Source: DSVZ01 sp037439785 (GTDB lineage Bacteria > Verrucomicrobiota > Verrucomicrobiia > Limisphaerales > J093). From it: a stretch of DNA of 64,000 nt. The DNA lies in assembly GCA_037439785.1 (NCBI GenBank), contig JBBIVJ010000002.1, positions 1 through 64,000 of the forward strand. The letters are read 5' to 3'. Shown here one piece after another: positions 42,319 through 52,600 of this stretch (the stretch's first letter is position 1; each line of letters starts with the position of its first letter). Made by a program: the position numbers and the translations under genes. The notes under the pieces are model-generated. The model ran no database searches. It was given only the letters and a program-made list of their open reading frames with translations, and was not told where the DNA came from.

Positions 42319-43127
42319 AGGCGTGCGGACGCAGCCTCGGCGGCCTGGGCGGGGTCGCGGCGGCGCTTTATCTGTTTCTGTACGCCCCGCTGGCGGTGGT
42401 GGTGGTGTTTTCCTTCAATGCCGCCCGTCACGGCCAGCACTGGGAGGGGTTCACCCTGCAATGGTACCGGGGGTTGTGGGAAGACGCGACGGCGCGGGCT
42501 GCGGTCGGCACCTCGCTGGGGCTGGCGCTGGCCAGTACGGTGATTTCGACCGTGCTGGGCACGGCGCTGGCGTGGGGGCTGCGGCGGTGGACGCCCCGCT
42601 GGCGGGCGCGCGGGCGACAGGCGTTGCTGGTGCCGGTGTTCGTGCCGGACATCGTGCTGGCGGCGGCGTTGCTGCTGTTTTTCGCGCTGGCGCGGCAGGG
42701 GGCCGGCTGGGGGCAGCTCGGCCGGGACACGCTGGTGCTGGCGCATGTGACGTTTCAAATCCCCTACGTGACGCTGGTGGTGGGGGCGCGGCTGGCGGGG
42801 CTGGACCCGGCACTGGAGGAGGCCGCACGGGACCTGGGGGCGACGCCGGGCCGGGCGTTCCGGCGGGTGACGCTGCCGCTGATCCTGCCGGGGGTGCTCG
42901 CGGCGGCGTGGCTGGCCTTCACGCTCAGCCTGGACGACTTCGTGGTGAGCTTCTTCACCAGTGGCCCCGGCACCACCACCTTGCCGGTGCTGATTTACTC
43001 GTCGGTCAAACGGGGGCTGACGCCGGAGATTCACGCCCTGTCCACGCTGTTGGTGCTGGCGGCGGTGGCGGGGACGGTGGGCGTGGTCTTGCTTCGCCGG
43101 CGGGGGGCGGTTAATTCCGCGCCATGA
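42315..43127 (+). CDS. potC: Spermidine/putrescine ABC transporter permease
   Basis: 270 residues from GTG 42315, overlapping the potB stop. Six membrane helices; EAA motif 'EEAARDLGATPGRAFRRVTL'. 'FTLSLDDFVVSFFTSGPGTT' followed by 'TLPVLIYSS' is the conserved PotC C-terminal region. The stop overlaps the potD ATG by 4 bases. Confidence 0.92.
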   Translation: MKACGRSLGGLGGVAAALYLFLYAPLAVVVVFSFNAARHGQHWEGFTLQWYRGLWEDATARAAVGTSLGLALASTVISTVLGTALAWGLRRWTPRWRARGRQALLVPVFVPDIVLAAALLLFFALARQGAGWGQLGRDTLVLAHVTFQIPYVTLVVGARLAGLDPALEEAARDLGATPGRAFRRVTLPLILPGVLAAAWLAFTLSLDDFVVSFFTSGPGTTTLPVLIYSSVKRGLTPEIHALSTLLVLAAVAGTVGVVLLRRRGAVNSAP

Positions 43128-44185
43128 AGACGACGGGATGCGGGCGGTGGTGGCGGCGGGCGTGGGTGTGGGTGGCGGCGGCGGCGTGGCTGGCGGGGCC
43201 GTTGGGGGCGGCCGTGCCGCGGCTGCATGTGTTCATCTGGAGCGAGTACCTGGACCCCGCGGTGGTGCGGGATTTCGAGCGCCGGTTCCGGTGCGAGGTG
43301 GTGCTGGACCTGTTCGAGGACGACGGCGCCATGATGGCCAAGCTGCAGGCCGGTGGGGCGGGCCTGTACGATGTGGTGGTGCCGCCGGACTCGCGCGTGC
43401 CGGCGCTGATCCGGCTGGGGTTGCTGGCGCCGCTGCGGCCGGAGCGTCTGCCCAACCGGCGCCACCTTGAACCGCGCTTCCTGAACCTGCCCTTCGACCC
43501 GGACAACCGCCACACCGTGCCCTACCTCTGGGGCACGATGGGCCTGTTGGTCCGCAAAACCCCCGGCCGGCCGGTGCCCGATTCGTGGGCTGCCACCTTC
43601 GAGCCGCAAGGCACCGGGGGGCAGGTGGTGCTCCTGGACTCGGCGCGCGACCTCATCGGCGCCGCCCTGATCTACCGCGGCCGCAGCGCCAACAGCACCG
43701 ACCCCGCCGACCTGCGCGCCGCGCGGGACCTGCTGCGGGCGGCCAAGCGTCACGCGCTGGGCTTTGACGGCACGGTCGGCGCCAAAAACAAGGTCCTGGC
43801 CCGCCAGGCCGACATCGCCATCGTGTACAGCGGCGAAGGGGTGCGGGGCATGAGCGAAGACCCGGAGACGGTGTACGTCATTCCGCGCGAGGGCAGCCTG
43901 ATCTGGGTGGACAGCCTGGCGGTCTTGCGTGGGGCGCCCCAGCACGACCTGGCCGAGGACTTCATCAACTTCTGCCTCGACCCCGAGGTGGGCGCCCGGC
44001 TGGCCAACTTCACCCGCTTTGCCACCCCCAACGCCGCCGCCCGCCCCCACCTGCGCCCCGCCGACCGCGACAACCCGCTCCTGTACCCGCCGCCCGCGGT
44101 GCTGGAGCGGCTGGAATTCATCCGGCCGCTGGGCGCCCCAAGCCGCCTCTACGACGAGGTCTGGACCAGCGTTAAAAGCCGGTGA
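43124..44185 (+). CDS. potD: Spermidine/putrescine-binding periplasmic protein
   Basis: 353 residues. Signal peptide ~1-29 ('WVWVAAAAWLAGPLGAAVP'). 'LHVFIWSEYLDPAVVRDFER' is the classical PotD/PotF opening (W-x-E-Y). 'YDVVVPPDSRVPALIRLGLL', 'TVPYLWGTMGLLV' and 'GSLIWVDSLAVLRGAPQHD' continue the fold, with aromatic and acidic residues that bind polyamine amino groups in this family. Last gene of the unit; the next gene is convergent. Confidence 0.92.
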   Translation: MKTTGCGRWWRRAWVWVAAAAWLAGPLGAAVPRLHVFIWSEYLDPAVVRDFERRFRCEVVLDLFEDDGAMMAKLQAGGAGLYDVVVPPDSRVPALIRLGLLAPLRPERLPNRRHLEPRFLNLPFDPDNRHTVPYLWGTMGLLVRKTPGRPVPDSWAATFEPQGTGGQVVLLDSARDLIGAALIYRGRSANSTDPADLRAARDLLRAAKRHALGFDGTVGAKNKVLARQADIAIVYSGEGVRGMSEDPETVYVIPREGSLIWVDSLAVLRGAPQHDLAEDFINFCLDPEVGARLANFTRFATPNAAARPHLRPADRDNPLLYPPPAVLERLEFIRPLGAPSRLYDEVWTSVKSR

Positions 44186-44236
44186 AGCCGCCCGCCCTTG
44201 CCGCGCGGTCCGCCTGCGCGCCGGCCGGTCCGTCAC

Positions 44237-44935
44237 CTACCGCGGCACCTCGGGCACGATCTGGCCCTTGTAGAGGTACACCGTGCGCGTGGCCCGGGCC
44301 GAGGCGTGGGGGTCGTGGGTGACCATGACGATGGTCTTGCCGTGGTCGCGGCTCAGGCCCTGGAGGAGGTCCAGGATTTCGTCGCCGGCCTTGCGGTCCA
44401 GGTCGCCGATGGGTTCATCGCAGAGCAGCAGGGTGGGGTCGGTGACCACCGCCCGGGCGATGCCCACGCGCTGTTGTTCGCCGCCGGAGAGCTGGCGGGG
44501 GTAGTGTTTGCGGCGGTGGGCCAGGCCGACCACCTCGAGGGCCAGGCGGGTGTGGCGGCGGCGCTGGGCGGCGGTGAGGCGGGTCAGCAGCAGCGGCAGC
44601 TCGACGTTGCGCTCGGCGGTCAGGGCCGGCAGCAGGTTGTAGAGCTGGAAGACAAAGCCCACGTGGCGCGCCCGCCAGGCCGCCAGGGCCCGCTCGTCCA
44701 GTTGGTCAATGCGGCGGCCGTCCACCACGATGCGGCCGGCGGTGGGCCGGTCCAGGCCGCCCAAGAGGTTGAGGAGCGTGCTCTTGCCCGAGCCGGAGGG
44801 GCCCATCAGCGCCAGGAACTCGCCCCGCCGCACCTCGAGGTCAATCCCCGCCAGCACGTGCACGTTCTCCGCCCCGCGCCGGTAGTACTTTTCGACGCCG
44901 CTGACGCGGACCAGGACGCCGTCGGCCGGTTCCAT
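44237..44935 (-). CDS. MacB/LolD-type ABC transporter ATPase
   Basis: 232 residues. Walker A 'GPSGSGKST', 'LDERALAAWRARHVGFVFQL', signature 'LSGGEQQR', Walker B 'LLLCDEPIGDLD', H-loop 'VMVTHDPHAS'. The 'RHVGFVFQ' stretch and length are typical of the LolD/MacB/FtsE export ATPases. It lies 5 bases after an HlyD/MacA-like adaptor, so a MacAB-like exporter is expected, yet no FtsX/MacB-type permease is adjacent; downstream is potD on the other strand. The permease must be elsewhere. Confidence 0.9.
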   Translation of the reverse strand: MEPADGVLVRVSGVEKYYRRGAENVHVLAGIDLEVRRGEFLALMGPSGSGKSTLLNLLGGLDRPTAGRIVVDGRRIDQLDERALAAWRARHVGFVFQLYNLLPALTAERNVELPLLLTRLTAAQRRRHTRLALEVVGLAHRRKHYPRQLSGGEQQRVGIARAVVTDPTLLLCDEPIGDLDRKAGDEILDLLQGLSRDHGKTIVMVTHDPHASARATRTVYLYKGQIVPEVPR

Positions 44936-44940
44936 GGCGA

Positions 44941-46140
44941 TCAAGATCCGCGCACGCGCACACGGGCGCCCTCGCGCAGGCGGGCGGGGGGCTGGACGAC
45001 CACCTGCTCGCCGGTGCCCAGGCCCTTGGCGATGGTCACCCGCTCGCCCGCCCCTTCGCCCAGGGTGACGCTCTGGCGGCGGGACCGGCCTTCGCGCACC
45101 ACCCAGACCGAGTCGCGCCCGTTGTCGCTCTGCAGCGCGCTGCGGGGAACGGTCACGCCCGCCTCGCGGTCGCCCTCCCCCAGGAAAGCCACGCGGACCG
45201 ACATGTTGGGGAGGATGCGGGGGTCGGTTTGCCGGAAGCCGATGCGCACCCGCACGGTCGCCTTCTGGCGGTCGGCGGTGGGGATGATGGCGATGACCTG
45301 GCAGGGAATCTTCCAGTCCGGGTAGGCGTCCAGCCGGGCCTCGACCGACTGGCCGGGCTGGACGCGGTTCAGGTAGCTCTCGCCCACGTCCACTTCGATC
45401 TCCAGCGAGGTCATGTCCACCAACGTGCCGATGCCGGTGCGGGTGAAGCCGCCCCCGGCCGAGATGGGCGAGATCATCTCGCCGGGCTGCGCGTTCTTGG
45501 TGGTGACGATGCCGGTGAACGGGGCGCGGATGATGGTGTCTTCCAGCTCCTGACGGCGCATGGCCACCTCGCGCTCGGCCACGGTGATGTCCGCCTGCAG
45601 GCGATCGAGCCGCGCCTCCAACGAGCGGACCTCGGCCTGCGCGCGGTCCAGGTCGGCCTCGGTGGCGATGCGCGTGGCCACCAGGGCCTCGATGCGGCGC
45701 AGCTCGCGGCGGGCCTCCTCGAGACGGACCTGCGTTTCGGCCAGGCTGCTGTGGGTGGCGGCCAGCACGGCCTCGGAATAGGCCAGCGCGGCGCGCACGT
45801 TGGCGTCGTCCAGCCGCGCCAGTACCTGGCCGGCCTCGACGCGCTGGCCTTCCTCGAGGAGAACCTCCAGGACCTTGCCGGTGATCTTCGAGGAGACCGT
45901 GGCCTCGCGCCGCGCCGTGACGTAGCCGGACGCGTTGAGCAGGACCCGTGGGCCGTCGGCCACGGCCCGTTCGGCCGCGACCACGCGCACCGGCACCGGT
46001 CGCAGCCACCACCAGCCGCCGCCGGCGGCCAGCAGCAGGACGGCCAGCCCCAGGACCCAACGGCCGGGGCGGCGAGACGGATCGAGGTCCTGCTCCCGCT
46101 CCAGCCGCAGGCCCTCCAGGGTGGAAGGCTTTTCGCTCAT
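44941..46140 (-). CDS. MacA/HlyD-family periplasmic adaptor
   Basis: 399 residues. One N-terminal membrane helix ('WVLGLAVLLLAAGGGWWWLR'), a lipoyl/barrel-sandwich half ('VSSKITGKVLEVLLEEGQRV', 'IIRAPFTGIVTTKNAQPGEM'), a coiled-coil hairpin (about residues 115-195), a beta-barrel, and a membrane-proximal domain ('VPRSALQSDNGRDSVWVV'). This is a membrane-fusion protein that joins an inner-membrane pump to an outer-membrane channel. Followed directly by the ABC ATPase. Confidence 0.9.
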   Translation of the reverse strand: MSEKPSTLEGLRLEREQDLDPSRRPGRWVLGLAVLLLAAGGGWWWLRPVPVRVVAAERAVADGPRVLLNASGYVTARREATVSSKITGKVLEVLLEEGQRVEAGQVLARLDDANVRAALAYSEAVLAATHSSLAETQVRLEEARRELRRIEALVATRIATEADLDRAQAEVRSLEARLDRLQADITVAEREVAMRRQELEDTIIRAPFTGIVTTKNAQPGEMISPISAGGGFTRTGIGTLVDMTSLEIEVDVGESYLNRVQPGQSVEARLDAYPDWKIPCQVIAIIPTADRQKATVRVRIGFRQTDPRILPNMSVRVAFLGEGDREAGVTVPRSALQSDNGRDSVWVVREGRSRRQSVTLGEGAGERVTIAKGLGTGEQVVVQPPARLREGARVRVRGS

Positions 46141-46192
46141 GCAACCCAGAGCTTCTGGCGGCGGGGGGCGAAGTCAAGGCGGCGGCGGGCGG

Positions 46193-46224
46193 GCCTGCCT
46201 GCGCCGCCCGCGCGGCAGGCAGGC
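46193..46224. repeat. Interspersed hairpin GCCTGCCTG/CAGGCAGGC
   Basis: 9-bp perfect arms around a 14-base GC-rich loop, just past the oxidoreductase stop (46231, minus strand). It resembles the hairpin at 2057-2083. Confidence 0.5.
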
Positions 46225-46230
46225 GCGGCC

Positions 46231-47327
46231 TCACGGCGCTTCCGGCACCTGCAGCTGGCCGGTGTCGGCGGCGCGGCAGGCGGCCAGGCAGAGGGCCACG
46301 GTGCGGAGGTTGTCGGCGCCGGAGTGGGAAGGTTCGCGGTCTTCCTCGATGGCGCAGAGCAGTTCGCCCATCGCGCCCCGGAAGCCGTCGTTGAACCAGC
46401 GCCCCTCGAGCGTGGCGACCGCCGTGCCTGCGGCGGTGCTCAGTTCGCCCCGGTCGCTCTTCAGGGGCTTGCCGCGGCTGCGCAGCGTGCCCGCGGTGCC
46501 GGTGATGAGCAGACTTTCCTCCGGCGCAAAGCGGGAGCTGCCATCGAAGGTCAGCGTGGCCAGGCCGGTGTCGAAGCGGATTTGCGCGGCGGCCAGCAGC
46601 GGCGGACGCATCGTCTGGCCCGGGGCGCGGGCGGTGAGCGCCTGTACGGCGAGGGCCCGGCGGCCGCGGAAAAACTGGGCGACCGCGTCGAACCAATGGA
46701 TGCCGAAGTCGAACAGGATCAGGTGCGGCACGTCTTCGAAGGGCGTGCCGGCGCACCAGGTGTGGTCCCAGTGGATCGAGACGGCCACCGTCTGGACCTC
46801 ACCCAGCAGGCCGGCGGTGACGGCGGCGCGCGCATAACTGAAGTAGGGGGCCCAGCGGCCGTTCTGGTTCACGGCCAGCTTCACGCCGCGGGCGCGGGCC
46901 AGGTCCACCAGCTCCCGCCCGACCGCCAGATCGGTCACAAAAGGCTTCTGGCTGAGCACGTGTTTGCCGGCCCGCAGGGCGGCGGCGATGACCGGGGCGC
47001 GGTGCTCGGGATGCAGGGCCACGTCCACCACGTCCACGTCGGCCCGGGCGATCAGGTCTTCCGCGCGGGCGAAGACTTCGGCCTGCGGGGCAAACTCGTC
47101 GCGGCGCTGGCGGGCGCGGGCTTCGTCCAGATCGCACAGGGCGGTGACCGGCCAGCCGGCGTCGCGGTAGGCGGCCAGGTGATGGGCGCTGATGCCGCCA
47201 CAGCCGATGAGCCCGATGCGGGGCCGGTAGCGGCGGGGCAGGGGCGGGCGGTAGGGCAGGTCCGGCGCGGCGAGGACCCCGCCGGTGGCGGTGCTGGCGA
47301 GGCCGTAGTTGCGGACTTCGGTGTTGC

Positions 47328-47331
<4 letters not shown>
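46231..47331 (-). CDS. Gfo/Idh/MocA-family oxidoreductase
   Basis: 366 residues. Rossmann motif 'RIGLIGCGGISAHHLAAYRD' and the family's catalytic lysine motif 'VLSQKPFVTD' (E-K-P variant, here Q-K-P). 'HWDHTWCAGTPFEDV' and 'LILFDFGIHWFD' are in the C-terminal substrate domain. Members oxidise or reduce sugars and inositols with NAD(P). The first ~35 residues precede the fold. Its ATG overlaps the stop of the next upstream oxidoreductase gene, so the two probably act on one pathway. Substrate unknown. Confidence 0.9.
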
Positions 47332-48431
<1,100 letters not shown>

Positions 48432-48942
48432 CGCGTGCGGCGCCCAAGGGAACAGGTTCCCGACGGGGGAGGCAAGGGCGGTGTGGGGGGCGGGGGGAGG
48501 TGCGAGGAGTCGGATGCCGGATACGGGCAGCCGGTAGCCGTTGCGGGAACGGGGCGGCTCGCGGTGGAAGAGGCCACCCGCCCGCACGGCCGGGTACCAG
48601 CCCGGCGGCGTGGCTCGGGCATCCAGCCTGCCCGTTCGCCGGCTTCCAATCGGCCGGGCGAAATCCGAAATTCCGAGCCGCGCAGCCGCCCAGAGGTCCG
48701 CTTCTCAAGGCCCGCTTCTCCCTCCTTGATTCCCGACCCGTTCCGCCTTCTTCCTTCGGCCGGCCGCGCTGGCCGCCGCCAGGCAAATCGGTGATCGTTA
48801 ATCCGCCATCGTCAATGGCCCCACGGCTTTCGCTCCACAGTGGCTCTGAGGTCCAAACCCCGGCTCCGCGACCGCAGACCCCACACCCCGGCCATCCCCT
48901 GGCCTGCAGTTCGGAGCGCCTTCCTGTTTGGAAATGCCCGGC
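48432..48942. other. Intergenic region with hairpin repeats
   Basis: About 510 bases with no supported gene. A hairpin cluster of the same family as 20352-20582 lies at 48589-48660 (first stem GCCGGG/CCCGGC, 48589-48606). The rest is GC-rich without recognisable motifs. Confidence 0.5.
48589..48660. repeat. Hairpin repeat cluster, related to 20397-20467
   Basis: The same order of elements occurs as at 20397-20467: a stem with a TACCAG loop, then a GGGC..GCCC stem with an ATCCAG loop, then GCCGGCTTCCAA with an imperfect partner. Arms have diverged by several substitutions. Confidence 0.6.
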
Positions 48943-49566
48943 TCAAGGCTCCGCCCTCCGGAGCAGGCGGGTCAGGTACAACAGGGCGAAGAAGTCGTAG
49001 GCGGCGTGGGTCACCGCCGGGGCGATGAGATTACCGGTCCAGTAAAACTCCAGGCCGAGCACCAGCCCCATGCCCGTGGCCAGGAGGGCGTAAGCGCGGT
49101 TCAGGGCATGGCAGAGGCCGAACAGCACCGACGCCACGAGCAGCGCGGGCAGGGGGCCCAGCCAAACGGTCAGGCTGGCCTGAAGGACCCCGCGAAAGAG
49201 GCTCTCCTCGGCCAGCCCTGCCAGGAGTGCGATCACCAGCTTCTGGCCCACGGACCAGTCGCTGAGCATCTCCCCCAGCGGCCCTTCCAACACGGCCCGC
49301 ACCTGTTTGAACAGCGGCCAGGGCCGATGCCAGACCGTCCAGGGCAGCGGCATCAAAAGCAGGGCAACCGCCAGCCCCACCCCGGCCTGTTCAACCGGCC
49401 CGCCCCGCCACAGGGAGACCCAGTCGGTCCCCACCAGGGTCCCCAGCGCGAGGGCGACCGCTCCCAGGCCGGCTTCAAACAGGCAGCCCCACCAGAACCA
49501 GCGTTGGGCGATTGGGTTCACGGGATGGTCGGCCGGTTGGTCAGGTTGGTGGGCAAGATGCCTCAA
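48943..49566 (-). CDS. CPBP-family intramembrane metalloprotease
   Basis: 207 residues with about six membrane segments. 'AEESLFRGVLQ' is the E-E-x3-R motif, 'FGLCHALN' the His motif, and 'THAAYDFFALL' the third conserved block of the CPBP (CaaX protease and bacteriocin-processing) family. Substrate unknown. Two small GCAGCC hairpins (49621-49662) separate it from the upstream gene. Confidence 0.88.
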   Translation of the reverse strand: MRHLAHQPDQPADHPVNPIAQRWFWWGCLFEAGLGAVALALGTLVGTDWVSLWRGGPVEQAGVGLAVALLLMPLPWTVWHRPWPLFKQVRAVLEGPLGEMLSDWSVGQKLVIALLAGLAEESLFRGVLQASLTVWLGPLPALLVASVLFGLCHALNRAYALLATGMGLVLGLEFYWTGNLIAPAVTHAAYDFFALLYLTRLLRRAEP

Positions 49567-49620
49567 TGGACGGTCAGGTACCGGCGGTCAGTGGCCTCCC
49601 TCCTGTCGGCCGTTGGAAGG

Positions 49621-49662
49621 GCAGCCGGGACGGCTGCACCACACCGCAGCCGGGATGGCTGC
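49621..49662. repeat. Tandem pair of hairpins
   Basis: GCAGCC-GGGAC-GGCTGC (49621-49637) and GCAGCC-GGGAT-GGCTGC (49646-49662), one base apart in loop sequence. Located 3' of the spermidine-synthase-like gene (minus strand). Confidence 0.6.
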
Positions 49663-49730
49663 ACCCCCTGGTGCGGTGTTTCGGAGGGAGGCTGCTCTCC
49701 GGGTTTTCACGGGCCGCCGTCCGCGGCGCC

Positions 49731-51308
49731 TCACCGCGGCTGGTAGGCCAGCGCCAGGGTGCGGCGCAGTTGGACACGGTTGACGGCGTCATGGAACTCG
49801 ACCGGATTGAAATCATCCGTGAGCAGCCGGCCATGCGCCAGGTCCACCTGCCGCACCCCGCGAAAGGCCTCCTCGGCCTGGTACCGCACGAGGGCGGGCA
49901 TCCGGGCAAAGTCCGGGGCACGGCGGGGCGCCAGCGGTTGCTGGTCTGAGGCCACGAGGAAGATGTTGCCGTTGCCGGCGGCGTGGACACGGACCTCGCG
50001 GAAGACGGCGTCCAGCGTGCGCGCCAGGGAGGCCACCAGGAAATCCCGCCCCGGGCCCAGGTCCGAGATGGTGTTCATGACCAGCACCCCGTCGGGCTTG
50101 AGACAGCGATGCATGGCCGCGAACGCCTCCCGCGTCATCAGGTGCGAGGGCGAGGAGTCGCCCAGGAAGGCATCCAGCACGATCAGGTCGTAACGGTTGG
50201 TGGTGCGGGCCACGAAGTGCCGGCCATCGCCCACCGTCAGTCGCACCCGGGCGGACTCGAAGTCGAAAAACCGCTCGGCCAGGGGGACCACGTCGGGGTT
50301 GATCTCGACCACGTCCACCTGCGCGCCTTCGCGGGCGAACTGCATCGGCACAATGCCCACGCCCATGCCGATGCACAACACGTCCCGGAGCTCGGCGGCG
50401 TAGGCCCGGCCCAGGCCGTGGAGCATGTGGGTGAAGAGCGACACGCTTTGCCGCTCGGCGGTGTCGTAGCTGTTCTGGGTCAGCAGGTCGTTCAGGAAGT
50501 AGCGGCGCGTGCCGCCCTCGCTTTCGATGACCTGCAGCAGGCCGAAGTTCGAGTTGCCGCGGTACAACTCCCGCCAGCCGGGAAGGTCGCTGAACGGGGC
50601 GCGGGCCGTTCCCACCAGGCCGCCCAGCAGCGCCAACCCGCCCAGCACCACCGTCGGCGCCAGCCCCGCCCGCCGCCACAGGGCGAAGTAAACCCCCGCC
50701 GTGCCCACCAGCACCGCCGCCGTGGCGAACAGACTGACCGAGTTGGCCACCCGCGGGATGATCACGTAGCTGATCAGCGCCGTGCCGGCCACGCTGCCCA
50801 GGGTGCCCAGGGCGATCAACCGCCCCACGTTGCGCCCCACCCGATCCAGGGACCGTGTCAGGACGCGGGCGAAGAAGGGGCTGACCATTGCCAGCAGGGC
50901 CAGGGGCACGAAAAACAACAGGGCCGACCCCGCCAGCGAGCCGGCCGCCAGTTCGAATCTCAGGCAGGCGTAGGCAGCGGGCTCGATCCACAGCACCACC
51001 CCGCACAGCCAGGCCGCCGCGAGGACCAGGCCGCCATAAATCCAGGCCGGGTCGGGCGAGCGGTCCGCCAGCCATCCTCCCAGGGCATATCCGGCGGCCA
51101 GCGCCAGCAAGGTCACGCCAATCTGAGCGGTCCAGACAAAGTGGGAGGTGCCGAAGTACGGGGCGAGGAGCTTGGCGCCCAGAATTTCGATCACCATGAC
51201 CGCCGCCCCGGTCAGGGTGGCGGTGGCCAGCAGGAACCGGCGCAGGCCCGGGGTGAGGGTTGGAAGGGTTGGAGTGGTGGCAGGACCCGCCGCAGGCGTT
51301 GGTTTCAC
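49731..51308 (-). CDS. Spermidine-synthase-like protein fused to a membrane domain
   Basis: 525 residues. The N-terminal ~220 residues contain six or seven membrane segments ('VMVIEILGAKLLAPYFGTSH' is the start of this fused family). The C-terminal ~270 residues are a SpeE-like methyltransferase-fold domain: 'YFLNDLLTQNSYD', 'DVLCIGMGVGIVPMQF', 'VDVVEINPDV', 'VGDGRHFV', 'YDLIVLDAFLGDSSPSHLMT'. Aminopropyl transfer is possible but unproven; these fused proteins are often of unknown activity. It lies about 5.5 kb from potABCD, giving a loose polyamine theme. The glycine-rich SAM/dcSAM loop is present. Confidence 0.87.
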   Translation of the reverse strand: MKPTPAAGPATTPTLPTLTPGLRRFLLATATLTGAAVMVIEILGAKLLAPYFGTSHFVWTAQIGVTLLALAAGYALGGWLADRSPDPAWIYGGLVLAAAWLCGVVLWIEPAAYACLRFELAAGSLAGSALLFFVPLALLAMVSPFFARVLTRSLDRVGRNVGRLIALGTLGSVAGTALISYVIIPRVANSVSLFATAAVLVGTAGVYFALWRRAGLAPTVVLGGLALLGGLVGTARAPFSDLPGWRELYRGNSNFGLLQVIESEGGTRRYFLNDLLTQNSYDTAERQSVSLFTHMLHGLGRAYAAELRDVLCIGMGVGIVPMQFAREGAQVDVVEINPDVVPLAERFFDFESARVRLTVGDGRHFVARTTNRYDLIVLDAFLGDSSPSHLMTREAFAAMHRCLKPDGVLVMNTISDLGPGRDFLVASLARTLDAVFREVRVHAAGNGNIFLVASDQQPLAPRRAPDFARMPALVRYQAEEAFRGVRQVDLAHGRLLTDDFNPVEFHDAVNRVQLRRTLALAYQPR

Positions 51309-51339
51309 GCGCCCGTTCTAGGGGGCAAGGTCCGGCGGC

Positions 51340-52572
51340 TCAAGCCCGTTGCGGCGGCGTGCCGGCTCCGGTCGTACGTGGGGTGGAAGGTACCCGCCGC
51401 CGCCACACCCCCAGTGCCAGGGCCACCCCGCCCAGCGCCGCCGCGGCCAGCCAGGAAGGGGGCTCGGGGATGACCACGCTGCTGCCCATGACGAGGATGT
51501 TGTCCACCAAGACGAGATTCCTGAACCCATCGTTGCTATCCCAGAAGTAAATGCGGAACTCAACCGAGCCGAGATTAACAAAGCTCGGCCCCAGGGTCGT
51601 GCTGTAGCTGGCAAATGTGGGACTGGTGGAAGTGATCGTGCCACTCAACACCGCGGCTGTGAAACCATCCACCGAGGACCGAACCTCAAAGAACCCCGTG
51701 TAACTGCCGGTACGGACACGGGCTGCGTCCAGGCTGAAACTGCCCAGGCTCAACGCATAGCCCGGGTTGGGGGTGATCGAGAAGCTGAGGTAACTGCTCG
51801 TGGACAAGCTGTTGGGAATGGTGCTGGCAGCGACCCACAGCGAAGGTAACGGGTTGCCAATGATCGCGTAGCCAAACACCGGCAGCCCCGTGCTGCTGAG
51901 ATTCGCCGCCGTGCTGAGCGGGTCGGTATCCGTCGAGGCCAGGCTGTACCCCGTGAAGGGGTAGTTCGCCACCGGCACGGGAGTCGGGCCGCTCAACGTC
52001 ACGGGCGCCAGAGCCGGCACTACCTGCCTGGCTGTCCCGACAGAAAACAGGGTTGGAGTCGAGGAGGGCAGGCCTCCTTGCACGCTGGGAAGTGCTGTGG
52101 TAGTTGTCGGAGGTGATCCGGCGGTTGCGGCCGCAGTGTGGCGTGTCGAGGCCGTTTCGGCCACCTGCTCCGGCCCCTGAGGAACAGGGGCCAAGGACCG
52201 GCCGTTGAACGTTTTCGGTGGCCAGCCGATCTTTTCAGGGGATGGAACCTCACGCGACGAGGGGCGCGCCAAAGCAGGGGTGGAGGTTCGAGGGTCCAGG
52301 CGGACGGCCAGGGGAGCGGCAGCCAGGGAGGCCCTCATTTCCCAATCCAGTCCGGCACCTTGCTGATTGAAGGTCCGCTTCGGTTGTTCCTTGACCGGGC
52401 CGGGCAGCCGCAGGCCGAGCGTTTCGGTGGTATCCTCCCGGAAACGGACGACCTCGACGGCCGGGGCATCGTCCCAGATTACCTGGGAGGTGAGGTCAAG
52501 TGAGGCAGCGCTGGCGAGAAGCGTGAGTTGAAGCCGGCTCAGAAGCACCTGTGGCAATTGCCCAATTCCCAT
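51340..52572 (-). CDS. PEP-CTERM sorting-domain protein
   Basis: 410 residues. The C-terminus is 'IPEPPSWLAAAALGGVALAL' followed by 'GVWRRR', the PEP-CTERM signal recognised by exosortase, which implies cell-surface or extracellular-matrix delivery. The preceding region is Ser/Thr-rich with a beta-sandwich look ('YLSFSITPNPGYALSLGSFS', 'FFEVRSSVDGF'). The exosortase is not in the window. ATG 52572 lies inside a CCAATTCCC repeat, so an internal GTG ('LLSRLQLTLLASAASLDL') may be the true start, just before the signal peptide. Confidence 0.88.
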   Translation of the reverse strand: MGIGQLPQVLLSRLQLTLLASAASLDLTSQVIWDDAPAVEVVRFREDTTETLGLRLPGPVKEQPKRTFNQQGAGLDWEMRASLAAAPLAVRLDPRTSTPALARPSSREVPSPEKIGWPPKTFNGRSLAPVPQGPEQVAETASTRHTAAATAGSPPTTTTALPSVQGGLPSSTPTLFSVGTARQVVPALAPVTLSGPTPVPVANYPFTGYSLASTDTDPLSTAANLSSTGLPVFGYAIIGNPLPSLWVAASTIPNSLSTSSYLSFSITPNPGYALSLGSFSLDAARVRTGSYTGFFEVRSSVDGFTAAVLSGTITSTSPTFASYSTTLGPSFVNLGSVEFRIYFWDSNDGFRNLVLVDNILVMGSSVVIPEPPSWLAAAALGGVALALGVWRRRVPSTPRTTGAGTPPQRA

Positions 52573-52600
52573 AACCAATTCCCGTTTGTTCCCAATTCCC
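52562..52600. repeat. Three CCAATTCCC repeats over the start codon
   Basis: Copies at 52562-52570, 52575-52583 and 52592-52600, spaced 13 and 17 bases apart. On the minus strand they read GGGAATTGG. The annotated ATG and first codons of the PEP-CTERM gene fall in the first copy. Could be a protein-binding site or merely a repeat. Confidence 0.6.
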
